DNA of 64,000 nucleotides from Seleniivibrio woodruffii (lineage in GTDB: Bacteria > Chrysiogenota > Deferribacteres > Deferribacterales > Geovibrionaceae), in contig NZ_JAJUIS010000006.1 in the NCBI RefSeq assembly GCF_029267515.1, positions 62,001-126,000 of the forward strand, given 5' to 3'. The translations under genes and the position numbers were made by a program. The first letter of the stretch is position 1, and each line of letters opens with the position of its first letter. Under the pieces are notes generated by a model. It searched no databases, was not told the origin of the DNA, and was given only the letters and a program-made list of their open reading frames with translations. Positions 55,901 to 64,000 of the stretch are shown here, one piece after another.

Positions 55901-56680
55901 ATGTACGAATACAGATTTAAAAAATTATCGGATGAATCCGTTACAACACTGGAAGATATGGGTATATATCCCATAGAGGAAGACTTCAAAGGACAGGACA
56001 TCTGCTTTGTGGTCTACTACGGCGAAGGGCTTGAAAACATCATTAAAGACGAGTGGTATCAGAAGGTTGAGATTGACGAAACCGGATGGGATACCAAGTG
56101 GAAAGAGTTTATTAAGCCCGGAAACCTCACAGACAGTCTTAGATATATTTTCGACACGGACGCGGAACCGGACAGCGAAACTATCATTATCAATCCGGCG
56201 ATGGCGTTCGGCACCGGTACTCACCCCACGACACGCTGTGCGGCGAGACTGCTTGAGGATGTTGTGAGCGGAAAAACCGTTGCGGATGCTGGCTGCGGAA
56301 GCGGTATACTTGCAATCGCAGCATCTAAAAAAGGCGCGAAAGCCGTTTATGCTTTCGATATCGACCCCGACGCACTCGGCAATACACTTGAGAATATAGA
56401 GCTGAACAGAGCAGACAACGTTCAGGCATGGACAGGCGGAATAGAAAGCCTCGGCGTTAAGACCGATGTTGTTGTTGCTAACATAATCACCAGCGTTCTG
56501 AAAATGATACATCCCGCCGTTCTCGAAATTAAGCCCGAATACATCGTCTATTCCGGTATACTGGCGGAAGAGTACGAAGAGTTCATGAAAGAAATAGATT
56601 TAACAGAATACGAAACAGTCCGGACCGCCAACGAGGCGGAATGGTGCGGGGTTCAGCTTAGATGCCGTACACAGCGGTAA
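55901..56680 (+). CDS. prmA: Ribosomal protein L11 methyltransferase
   Basis: NPAMAFGTGTHPTTRCAARLLED; VADAGCGSGILAIAASKKGAKAVYAFDIDPDAL. Confidence 0.95.
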   Translation: MYEYRFKKLSDESVTTLEDMGIYPIEEDFKGQDICFVVYYGEGLENIIKDEWYQKVEIDETGWDTKWKEFIKPGNLTDSLRYIFDTDAEPDSETIIINPAMAFGTGTHPTTRCAARLLEDVVSGKTVADAGCGSGILAIAASKKGAKAVYAFDIDPDALGNTLENIELNRADNVQAWTGGIESLGVKTDVVVANIITSVLKMIHPAVLEIKPEYIVYSGILAEEYEEFMKEIDLTEYETVRTANEAEWCGVQLRCRTQR

Positions 56681-57432
56681 TCGGCGATATACACGGCTGC
56701 ATACGCACTCTCGACAGGCTTATCGACCGCATTGAGGCGCGATATTCGGATGTGAATTATATTTCGTTGGGCGACATTGTGGACAGAGGCGAATACAGCC
56801 TTGAGGTTACGCTCATGTTCATGGAGCTGCAAAGGCAGGGACGTTTTCGTATGCTCATGGGCAACCATGAGGATATGATGCTGGATTATGCAGGTTTCTC
56901 CGCCATCTATGCCCCTAACGCATGGTTCGGCACAGGCGGCAAGCTGACAATCTCTTCTTTCAGCAAAAGGGCGCTGGACACGAAACTTACCCTCGGAACC
57001 ATAAAAAATATCGATTTTATGCCTTATCTTGAGCCTTACAGAGATTTTTTCCTTGGCGCTGAGATGTATTTCGGCTACGACTATCCGCGTAACAACTTCA
57101 TGTTTTCCCATGCCGGGCTGGGACCGTCGAACGGAAAAGCGGGCAGGGTTACAGAGTACAGCAACCGGAAAGATTACCTTTACATCTGGTCGCGGGACAC
57201 CGACAAAAGCACACAGAAGCATTTCGGATATACGATGGTTCACGGGCACACCCCCGTTAAAAAGATAGACCCTCAGCATAACCCCAGAATGCCTTATGTG
57301 AACAGGAACAAGTCAGGGGAACTGGTCTCAGTTAATCTTGATACAGGCTGCGTGTACGGTTATGCACTCAGCGCTATGGTCATTGACGATGCGGGGGATT
57401 TTGAGTTTGTCAGCGAGAGGTGCATGGATTGA
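56662..57432 (+). CDS. Metallophosphoesterase (serine/threonine phosphatase-like)
   Basis: AVIGDIHGCIRTLDRLI; LGDIVDRGEYS; LMGNHEDMML; VHGHTPVK. Confidence 0.94.
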   Translation: MPYTAVIGDIHGCIRTLDRLIDRIEARYSDVNYISLGDIVDRGEYSLEVTLMFMELQRQGRFRMLMGNHEDMMLDYAGFSAIYAPNAWFGTGGKLTISSFSKRALDTKLTLGTIKNIDFMPYLEPYRDFFLGAEMYFGYDYPRNNFMFSHAGLGPSNGKAGRVTEYSNRKDYLYIWSRDTDKSTQKHFGYTMVHGHTPVKKIDPQHNPRMPYVNRNKSGELVSVNLDTGCVYGYALSAMVIDDAGDFEFVSERCMD

Positions 57433-58115
57433 AACGGATATTTTACGAAGGGCGCATTAACGGCACATTCACCCTTGATGGGGACGTTTTCCATTACCTG
57501 AAAAACGTCGTTCGTGCGAAAGAGGGCGATGCGCTGGGTGTTCTCACGCCTTCGCAGTATGCGAAGTGTACCATCGCGGAGATGGGCAAACGTTCTGCGT
57601 CCGTGCGTGCGGATATGGTGAGGGATGCGAAGCGCCACGATTACAGGCTAAAAGTTTACCAGTGCCTTCTGAAACGGGAATATATGGATTTTGCCCTTGA
57701 GAAATACAGCGAACTTGGAGCGACTGAGATTATTCCGGTGGTGAGCAGCAGAAGCCTTAACGAGCTGAAAGACAAGACCCGTGAAAGGTTCACCGATATA
57801 GCTGTAAAGGCGGTTTTACAGTCGGAGAATGAGCAGCTTCCGATCATCGGCGACAGTGTTGATATCTCTGATATAACTCCTGACGGAACAGAGAACGTCG
57901 TTTTTTACGAGCGGGCGGAGACTGTCGGTATGCCTGCGGTTTCAAAAGATATGTGCATTGTAATAGGACCGGAGGGCGGGTTCACCGCCGAAGAGGTGGC
58001 TATGCTTGCATTGAAGGGATTTAATGTTGTGAAGCCCATTGAGCAGATTCTGAAAGCGGAGACGGCATCCGTGGTGTTTACCGGATACGTCCGCATGATG
58101 CAGGATAATATATGA
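57420..58115 (+). CDS. rsmE: 16S rRNA (uracil1498-N3)-methyltransferase RsmE; start GTG 57420 or TTG 57429
   Basis: HYLKNVVRAKEGD; VIGPEGGFTAEEV; ILKAETASV. Confidence 0.94.
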   Translation: MHGLKRIFYEGRINGTFTLDGDVFHYLKNVVRAKEGDALGVLTPSQYAKCTIAEMGKRSASVRADMVRDAKRHDYRLKVYQCLLKREYMDFALEKYSELGATEIIPVVSSRSLNELKDKTRERFTDIAVKAVLQSENEQLPIIGDSVDISDITPDGTENVVFYERAETVGMPAVSKDMCIVIGPEGGFTAEEVAMLALKGFNVVKPIEQILKAETASVVFTGYVRMMQDNI

Positions 58116-58579
58116 CTTTCACTGCTGACGATGAAAAATTTATGCGGCTTGCCATAGAGCAGGCGAGGCTGGCAGAGGCTGAAGGGGAAGTGCCTATCGG
58201 CGCGGTTGTCGTATGCAGCGGTGAGGTGATAGGGCGCGGATACAACCGCAAAAATTCCGGTAAATCAGCGCTGAAACACGCGGAAATAGTAGCTATTGAG
58301 GACGCATCGAAAGTCATAGGCGATTGGCGTCTGGACGAGTGTTCACTGTACGTCACCCTTGAACCGTGTCTCATGTGTGCGGGAGCCATTATCCATGCCC
58401 GTGTGCGCAACGTATTTTTCGGGACGACAGAGCCTAAGTTCGGCGGTGTTGTTTCATTGGCGCACACTTTTGACATAGAGAAGCTGAACCACAAAGTAAA
58501 CTATGCCGGCGGACTTTTTGCCGAAGAGATATCCGCCATGATGAAAGCCTTTTTCAGAAATATCAGGAACGGGGTGTAA
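58112..58579 (+). CDS. tadA: tRNA-specific adenosine deaminase TadA
   Basis: EVPIGAVVV; LKHAEIVAIEDA; LYVTLEPCLMCAGAIIHARV. Confidence 0.95.
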   Translation: MTFTADDEKFMRLAIEQARLAEAEGEVPIGAVVVCSGEVIGRGYNRKNSGKSALKHAEIVAIEDASKVIGDWRLDECSLYVTLEPCLMCAGAIIHARVRNVFFGTTEPKFGGVVSLAHTFDIEKLNHKVNYAGGLFAEEISAMMKAFFRNIRNGV

Positions 58580-58928
58580 CGTCCCTGACAATAGCTGTGA
58601 ATCCGGCGTTTCTGCCGCCTTCTTCTATAATCTGTATGGAAAATTCAATTATCAGCTTTTCACCGTTCTTTTTGATAGCAGGGACCTTCAGCATTTTGCC
58701 GTGGTAGGATGTTTCTCCGGTGTCGAGCACCCTTTCCCATCCTTTCCAGTGTCTTTCCCTGTGTTTTTCGGGAATGATGATATTCAGACTGCCACCCAGC
58801 GCTTCGAAATGAGAGAATCCGAAAATACGCCCGCAGCCGTCGTTCCAGTAACGTATTATACCGTTTTCATCAACATACATTATGCCGTCGTCCGCCTTTT
58901 CTGCCATTTGTCTGAGAAAATCAGTCAT
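58563..58928 (-). CDS. Stand-alone PAS domain protein
   Basis: DGIMYVDENGIIRYWNDGCGRIFGFSHFEALGGSLNIIIPEKHRERHWKGWERVLDTGET; no output domain. Confidence 0.88.
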   Translation of the reverse strand: MTDFLRQMAEKADDGIMYVDENGIIRYWNDGCGRIFGFSHFEALGGSLNIIIPEKHRERHWKGWERVLDTGETSYHGKMLKVPAIKKNGEKLIIEFSIQIIEEGGRNAGFTAIVRDVTPRS

Positions 58929-58998
58929 ATATCACCTCACATCAATACGATAGTGAGATGCGGTGTAAATTGCAAATTAAGTTTGTTAAGAGAATACT

Positions 58999-60945
58999 TT
59001 ACATGAAAAACTGGGGGTCGCGGTCAAACTTGATGCGAAGGGTGGACTTCATGTTCTCCTTTAAGGATTTTGAGGCGATGTTAATGAGTCTGGACATTTC
59101 CGTATTTGTCTTTGTTTTTATAACCATTCCATAGCGGTAGCGGTTGGATATTTTGTATACAGGAGCCTGTGCGGGATAAAATATCTCCGCGTCATTTGCG
59201 GCACTTTTAAGGATGCCGTAAACGTGCATTGCCGCTTCCTTAACCGTTTCTTCTTTTGCATGTGAAAGGGTTACGCGGCACATCTTTGCGAAAGGGGGAT
59301 AGCTGAATAGTTTCCGGCGTATAAGTTCCTGTTCGTAAAATCCTGAATCTGAGCAGTTAAGGTGAGTGAACACTTCTGTTTCCGGCGCATAGGTCTGGAT
59401 TATCACCTTACCCTTTTTTGCCGCGCGTCCGGCACGACCTGCAACCTGAACAAGAAGCTGGTATGCACGCTCCTTAGCCCTGAAGTCCGGCAGACCGAAC
59501 ATGTTGTCTATGTTTATGACACCGGCAAGTGTGACGTTGCCGAAATCAAGCCCTTTTGCCACAAGCTGCGTGCCCGCCATAATGGAGTATACACCCGTTT
59601 CAAAATCTTTCAGCATCTTCGAGAGCTGTTTATATGTGGCGGCGTTCTCTGTGTCCAGCCGCAGTATTTTTTTGTCGAACAGATTTTCCAGAGCTTCCGC
59701 AACCTTTTCCGTACCAGCTCCATATTCTTTTATGTCGTCACTTCCGCATTTGGAGCATTTCGGTCTGCGTACCTCCTGCGAACAGTAGTTGCACTTGCAA
59801 AGCCCCTTGGATTTATAATATGTCAATGCCACGGAGCAGTTTGAGCACATGAGCATTTCGCCGCACGACTGGCAGTAGAGCGTATGTGAATAGCCTTTGC
59901 GGTTTATGAGAAGTATCGCCTGCTCGCCCCTTTCAACAGTTTTGTATAGCTCGCTGTAAAGCCTTTCGGAAAGGATTCCGGCGATGGGTTCCACCTTTTT
60001 CATGTCGACAATTTCAATGTCGGGCATCTCGGCTTCAGGTCTGCATGGGATGGTATGAAGTTTATATCTGCCGCTTGCGGCGTTCTGCCAGCTTTCGACG
60101 GAAGGTGTTGCACTGGAGAGAATTATCGGTATATCAAGTATCTTGGCATAAAGCACAGCCATATCCCGCAGCTGATATGGAGGCATCTCCTCCTGCTTAT
60201 AGCTGGATTCATGCTCTTCGTCCACTATGATAAGCCCTATATCGTCCGAGGGAAGGAAGAGTGCGCTTCTTGCGCCCAGAAGCATTTGCAGTTCGCCTTT
60301 TGCGAACGCCCAGAAAGTGTCCGTGCGTTTTTTAGGAGTCTTTTTGCTGTGATAAGACATAACGTCGAAGCCGATACGCCTTGAGAGCCGCTCCTCCATC
60401 TGTGGGGTGAGGGATATTTCAGGCACCAGATACATCACTTTTTTACCCTGCGCAATCACCTCTTTGGCAAGCTCTATGAATATCTCTGTCTTGCCGCTGC
60501 CGGTTACGCCGTGGACTAGATGAACTGAAAAGCCTTTGTCCAACTCCGGCAGGATTGATTCATATACGGGTATCTGGTGCTGATTAAGGGTGATGTCTTT
60601 GCGGTCGTAAGTTTTGATTTCGGGATTAACCTGAGGGGATTCCAGAACCGCACCGGATATGATTCCGCCAAGCACCGCGCCCGGTTCAGTGCAGTAATAC
60701 TCTCCTATCATACGCAGAAACCGGAGATATTTTTCACCGAAAAGGGGGGAATCATCAGGGATAGACGTTATGTTTCTGTAGTTTATATCGGGCAGTGGTG
60801 TGATGTTCTCACCTGTGACAATCCCGTAAAGCTCTCTTTTTCCCAGCGGGACCTTAACCCTTTGTCCAGCCGGAATTTCAGCTTCACTGGTATAGGTGTA
60901 TATGCCCCCCGTCGGAACGGGGAGCAGAACATCATAATATTTCAT
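58999..60945 (-). CDS. priA: Primosomal protein N' (replication restart helicase)
   Basis: LVHGVTGSGKTEIFIELAKEVI; VDEEHESSYKQEEMPPYQLRDMAV; CSNCSVALTYYKSKGLCKCNYC zinc-binding; AGRAGRAAKKGKVIIQT. Confidence 0.97.
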   Translation of the reverse strand: MKYYDVLLPVPTGGIYTYTSEAEIPAGQRVKVPLGKRELYGIVTGENITPLPDINYRNITSIPDDSPLFGEKYLRFLRMIGEYYCTEPGAVLGGIISGAVLESPQVNPEIKTYDRKDITLNQHQIPVYESILPELDKGFSVHLVHGVTGSGKTEIFIELAKEVIAQGKKVMYLVPEISLTPQMEERLSRRIGFDVMSYHSKKTPKKRTDTFWAFAKGELQMLLGARSALFLPSDDIGLIIVDEEHESSYKQEEMPPYQLRDMAVLYAKILDIPIILSSATPSVESWQNAASGRYKLHTIPCRPEAEMPDIEIVDMKKVEPIAGILSERLYSELYKTVERGEQAILLINRKGYSHTLYCQSCGEMLMCSNCSVALTYYKSKGLCKCNYCSQEVRRPKCSKCGSDDIKEYGAGTEKVAEALENLFDKKILRLDTENAATYKQLSKMLKDFETGVYSIMAGTQLVAKGLDFGNVTLAGVINIDNMFGLPDFRAKERAYQLLVQVAGRAGRAAKKGKVIIQTYAPETEVFTHLNCSDSGFYEQELIRRKLFSYPPFAKMCRVTLSHAKEETVKEAAMHVYGILKSAANDAEIFYPAQAPVYKISNRYRYGMVIKTKTNTEMSRLINIASKSLKENMKSTLRIKFDRDPQFFM

Positions 60946-62477
60946 ACTCCGAGAACTCTTCTTTTCAGCTCCCTTTTAAGAACTTTGCCTGTGGCTGTCA
61001 TGGGCATATCGTGGCACTCCTGCACCTGTTTTGGTATTTTGAAATGTGCAAGAAACTGGCGCAGATACGCTTTTATCTCTTTTTCGTTTATGTTCATGCC
61101 TGCTTTCGGTTTTATGTATGCAACAGGTATCTCGCCGCTGTTTCTGTCGGGTAGACCGATTACGGCAGCCGCGTCCACACTGGGGTGTTTGTGCAGATGT
61201 TCTTCTATTTCGCGGGGATACACGTTTATTCCTTTGACGATTATAAGGTCTTTCTTACGGTCAACTATATAGATGAAACCGTCCTCGTCTATCTTTGCAA
61301 GGTCTCCTGTGAAAAGCCAGCCGTTGCGGAGGGTCATATCAGTGAGACCGGGCATGTTCCAATATCCTTTCATAACGTTGGGACCTTTGACGATAAGCTC
61401 GCCGACCTCTCCTGCGGGCAGTTCCAGTTCGTTTTCGTTAACTACCTTCACCTCAACTCCGTCCAGAGCGGGACCAACGGACATGGGTTTCTGATAATCC
61501 AGCTTGTTCACGCTGACCACCGGTGATGCCTCGGAAAGTCCGTAGCCCTCTATGATGGGGTGCCTGAATTTTTCTCTGAATCTGACCAGAGTATCTTCGG
61601 GCAGTGGGGCGCCTCCGCTCACATGGAGCTTTACAGGGTAGAAGAATTTTATGAACCAGCCGGGCATCTTCGCTCTGAGAAGCGCAGTGTATACCTGCGG
61701 AACTCCGAGGAAGAAAGTCGGGCGCTGGAACAGCAGTATGTTGCGGAACGATTTCTTTTTAAGGTCGTTCACGCTGCCGAGAATTATTATGGATGAACCC
61801 ACATATGTGGGGAGAAGTACGCATGTCATGAGTGCATATGAGTGAAAAGAAGGAAGAAAAAGAAGAAAAACGTCGTTGTATGTAACGTGGAAACGCATGA
61901 GGCAGGCATAGGCATTCGCCGTCATATTCGCATGGGTGAGCATCGCTCCCTTCGGGTGTCCCGTTGTGCCTGACGAGTATACGAAGACCGCGAGATCTTC
62001 ATGTGAGATGCTTATTCCACGTTTGGAGTCGGTCATTTTTGTAATGAGCTTAAAGATATTTTCCGACATAAACTTTGTGTCTTCGTATGCCATAACTGTT
62101 TTAAGTGTGGGGCACTTTTCTGTTATGCCGTCGGCAACTTCGGCAAAGTCTGCAGAGGTTATGAAAAGTTTCGCTTCGGAATCGTTTATGATGTATGCCA
62201 CTTCTTCGCGGATGAAAAAGGTGTTTATGGGTATGCAGATGCAGCCCGCTTTCAATATTCCGAAAAAGCTGATGAAAAACTCAGGGCTGTTTTCAAGCAT
62301 GAGACAGATTCTGTCGCCCTTGTTAAACCCCCTCGTGGTGAGGAGGTTTGCAAATTTCTGTGCCTTTGAATTTATTTCCCTGTAGCTGAATTTCTCTTTG
62401 CCGTAAATAAGATATTTCTTTCCGCCCCGTTCGGCGGCTTGTGTTTCAAGGGTTTCGTGTACCAGATTAATAGGCAT
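60942..62477 (-). CDS. AMP-dependent long-chain acyl-CoA synthetase-like ligase
   Basis: VFVYSSGTTGHPKGAMLTHANM; EGYGLSEASPVVSVN; GWLFTGDLAKIDEDGFIYIVDRKKDLIIVKG; MTATGKVLKREL. Confidence 0.95.
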   Translation of the reverse strand: MPINLVHETLETQAAERGGKKYLIYGKEKFSYREINSKAQKFANLLTTRGFNKGDRICLMLENSPEFFISFFGILKAGCICIPINTFFIREEVAYIINDSEAKLFITSADFAEVADGITEKCPTLKTVMAYEDTKFMSENIFKLITKMTDSKRGISISHEDLAVFVYSSGTTGHPKGAMLTHANMTANAYACLMRFHVTYNDVFLLFLPSFHSYALMTCVLLPTYVGSSIIILGSVNDLKKKSFRNILLFQRPTFFLGVPQVYTALLRAKMPGWFIKFFYPVKLHVSGGAPLPEDTLVRFREKFRHPIIEGYGLSEASPVVSVNKLDYQKPMSVGPALDGVEVKVVNENELELPAGEVGELIVKGPNVMKGYWNMPGLTDMTLRNGWLFTGDLAKIDEDGFIYIVDRKKDLIIVKGINVYPREIEEHLHKHPSVDAAAVIGLPDRNSGEIPVAYIKPKAGMNINEKEIKAYLRQFLAHFKIPKQVQECHDMPMTATGKVLKRELKRRVLGV

Positions 62478-63060
62478 TCAGTCCTCCGGGTCTGACGCCG
62501 AATTTGATAAGCCTTTCGAAAAGCTCGGAAACGGGCAGCCCCACAACATTATCGTAACAGCCGTCAATCTTTTCAACCATGAGGCATCCCTTGCCCTGAA
62601 CAGCGTATGAACCCGCTTTGTCCAGCGGCTCTTCTGTTGCGATGTACCATTTGATAAAGCTGTCGCTGTAATTTTTGAAATAAACGTCGGTGGTGCGGTG
62701 AAATCTTTCACAGACTCCCGCACGCTTGTTTATGATGGCAACTCCGGTTGTCACCTGATGTTTTTTGCCTCTGAGAAAACGCAGAGCGTCGTATATGTCC
62801 TCTTCGCTTTTGGGCTTGCCGAAGATGCGTCCTTCGCAGGAAACTATTGTGTCCGCGGCAATGATGAACGCTTCATCGTATATGTTTGCCACATCGTATC
62901 CCTTCATGGCTGCGTTTTTAATAGTGAGGTCACCCGCAGGTATTTCGGGGTTCATATCCTCTTTCGCTGTGGATGTAACATATTGGAAGTTGATGCCGAG
63001 TCTTGTCATAAGTTCCCTGCGTCTGGGGGAACCGCTTGCGAGTATTACTTTCTGAAACAT
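62467..63060 (-). CDS. maf: Maf family nucleotide pyrophosphatase
   Basis: VILASGSPRRRELMTRLGINF; AADTIVSCEGRIFGKPKSEEDIYDALRFLRGKKHQVTTGV; start placed at MFQKV (63060). Confidence 0.95.
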   Translation of the reverse strand: MFQKVILASGSPRRRELMTRLGINFQYVTSTAKEDMNPEIPAGDLTIKNAAMKGYDVANIYDEAFIIAADTIVSCEGRIFGKPKSEEDIYDALRFLRGKKHQVTTGVAIINKRAGVCERFHRTTDVYFKNYSDSFIKWYIATEEPLDKAGSYAVQGKGCLMVEKIDGCYDNVVGLPVSELFERLIKFGVRPGGLNAY

Positions 63061-63581
63061 GAGATGCACCTTTCGTCCTCTCTTATATTGTTTATTATGA
63101 CCCGCGTGATGTATCCGGTGAGCACACCTGTCAGCACGGAGAAAAAGCAAAAATAGGGTAATAGGTTATAAATCGCATCGGCCTTGATGTAAAGATTTTT
63201 TACCACGAAGAACTGTGTACATATATGCGCAACCGCTCCCAGAGCGCCTATGGAGAGTGGTGTTGTGAACCTGCGCATAAGAAAAAATGAAAGCCCCATA
63301 ACCACTGTCGCCGCCAGTGTTGAGGGCAGGGCGATGGACATTTTTACGATGAGGTTCCCTGTCAGAAGCGGCACAAGGATGGCTTTTGTAACAGCCACAT
63401 ACATCGCCGCAGGAAAGTCTATCAGATAGAGACAGAGCATTATTCCGACGTTTGAAAGCCCGATGCGCACACCAGGCACAGGAAGTGCGATAAACGATTC
63501 CAAAACGCCAAGTGCGACTGTAAGAGCCGCAAAAAGCCCCGTCATGGCAAGTCTGTTGTGATTATTGGGAGATGGCGTCAT
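63045..63581 (-). CDS. Gx transporter / heptaprenyl diphosphate synthase component I-like membrane protein
   Basis: FAALTVALGVLESFIALPVPGVRIGLSNVGIMLCLYL; followed by multiple TMs. Confidence 0.88.
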   Translation of the reverse strand: MTPSPNNHNRLAMTGLFAALTVALGVLESFIALPVPGVRIGLSNVGIMLCLYLIDFPAAMYVAVTKAILVPLLTGNLIVKMSIALPSTLAATVVMGLSFFLMRRFTTPLSIGALGAVAHICTQFFVVKNLYIKADAIYNLLPYFCFFSVLTGVLTGYITRVIINNIREDERCISCFRK

Positions 63582-63906
63582 AGTCCTGTTCTTTGCACTC
63601 CATCACAATGGCGAGGTGTTTTGGAACGCAAACGGCAGTGTCGCCGCAGTTTTTCACCCAACCCTGTTTGATACATATCCTGTTTGGGCAGTCCGATTCC
63701 AGAAACCGTGCGCCCTCTGTGGTAACCTGAATAACGACGTGTCCGTTGTCAAGGATTATGTCCCTGTCTTCCAGTTTGACTTCTGTTTTCGTATCTTTGT
63801 CGATAAGGTAAAGGCGCTTTTCTCCCGATGAGACGTTAAGCATGAAAAAGACCGACGCTGCGGTCAGCGCTGCGATTATGAGTATATCGAATTTACTTTT
63901 TCTCAA
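63562..63906 (-). CDS. NusG domain II-containing protein
   Basis: N-terminal TM; ITTEGARFLESDCPNRICIKQGWVKNCGDTAVCVPKHLAIVM-type NusG_II sequence. Confidence 0.88.
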   Translation of the reverse strand: MRKSKFDILIIAALTAASVFFMLNVSSGEKRLYLIDKDTKTEVKLEDRDIILDNGHVVIQVTTEGARFLESDCPNRICIKQGWVKNCGDTAVCVPKHLAIVMECKEQDYDAISQ

Positions 63907-64000
63907 ATTTTTCCCATCCGCAGAGTTTCATAATGCTGCCGTTCACAGTGTAAAGGAGCACAGGTGTTTTCAGCTTTTTGCATTTCGCCCGCACCTCTGC
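63893..64000 (-). CDS. C-terminal fragment of an unidentified protein running off the window (ApbE-like is a guess from gene order)
   Basis: Open minus-strand frame AEVRAKCKKLKTPVLLYTVNGSIMKLCGWEKFEKK*. Confidence 0.4.
   Translation of the reverse strand, partial: AEVRAKCKKLKTPVLLYTVNGSIMKLCGWEKFEKK

Noticed and set aside
1-64000. CRISPR arrays, rRNA operons, transposases, prophage
   Set aside because: No regularly spaced direct repeats, rRNA-like sequence, transposase/integrase motifs or phage structural genes were seen on reading the window

Overview
This 64 kb window is a densely packed bacterial chromosome segment. Gene content suggests a Gram-negative, possibly Deferribacterota-like organism; that is inference and was not verified. 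It holds about 55 credible CDSs, one tRNA-Leu(CAA), and no rRNA, CRISPR array, phage or transposase. Most of it is housekeeping: glyA, gapdh, carA, mltG, ppx, gmk-rpoZ-coaBC, pfkA, mutS2, a complete trpEGDCFBA operon, prmA-rsmE-tadA, priA and maf. The regions most worth a second look are: (i) a ZTP-riboswitch-like leader with a mutually exclusive terminator upstream of glyA; (ii) a trp attenuator with a Trp-Trp-Trp leader peptide, a 10-bp antiterminator and two tandem terminators; (iii) a five-gene translationally coupled operon at 34.4-38.5 kb, comprising a tandem NosL-like protein, a small membrane protein, a MacB/LolD-like ABC transporter and a polytopic protein with a DsbB-like CPFCILQ motif, which looks like an uncharacterised metal/redox trafficking system; (iv) divergent from it, a periplasmic binding lipoprotein / sensor kinase with Hpt but no REC / REC-HD-GYP trio; (v) an N-terminally truncated RlmN-like radical SAM protein coupled to an HD-domain protein; (vi) a CsgG-like / FlgT-like / CHASE2-cyclase neighbourhood without curli genes; and (vii) a small YefM-RelE-type toxin-antitoxin patch. 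All identifications come from reading motifs by eye; no database searches were run.
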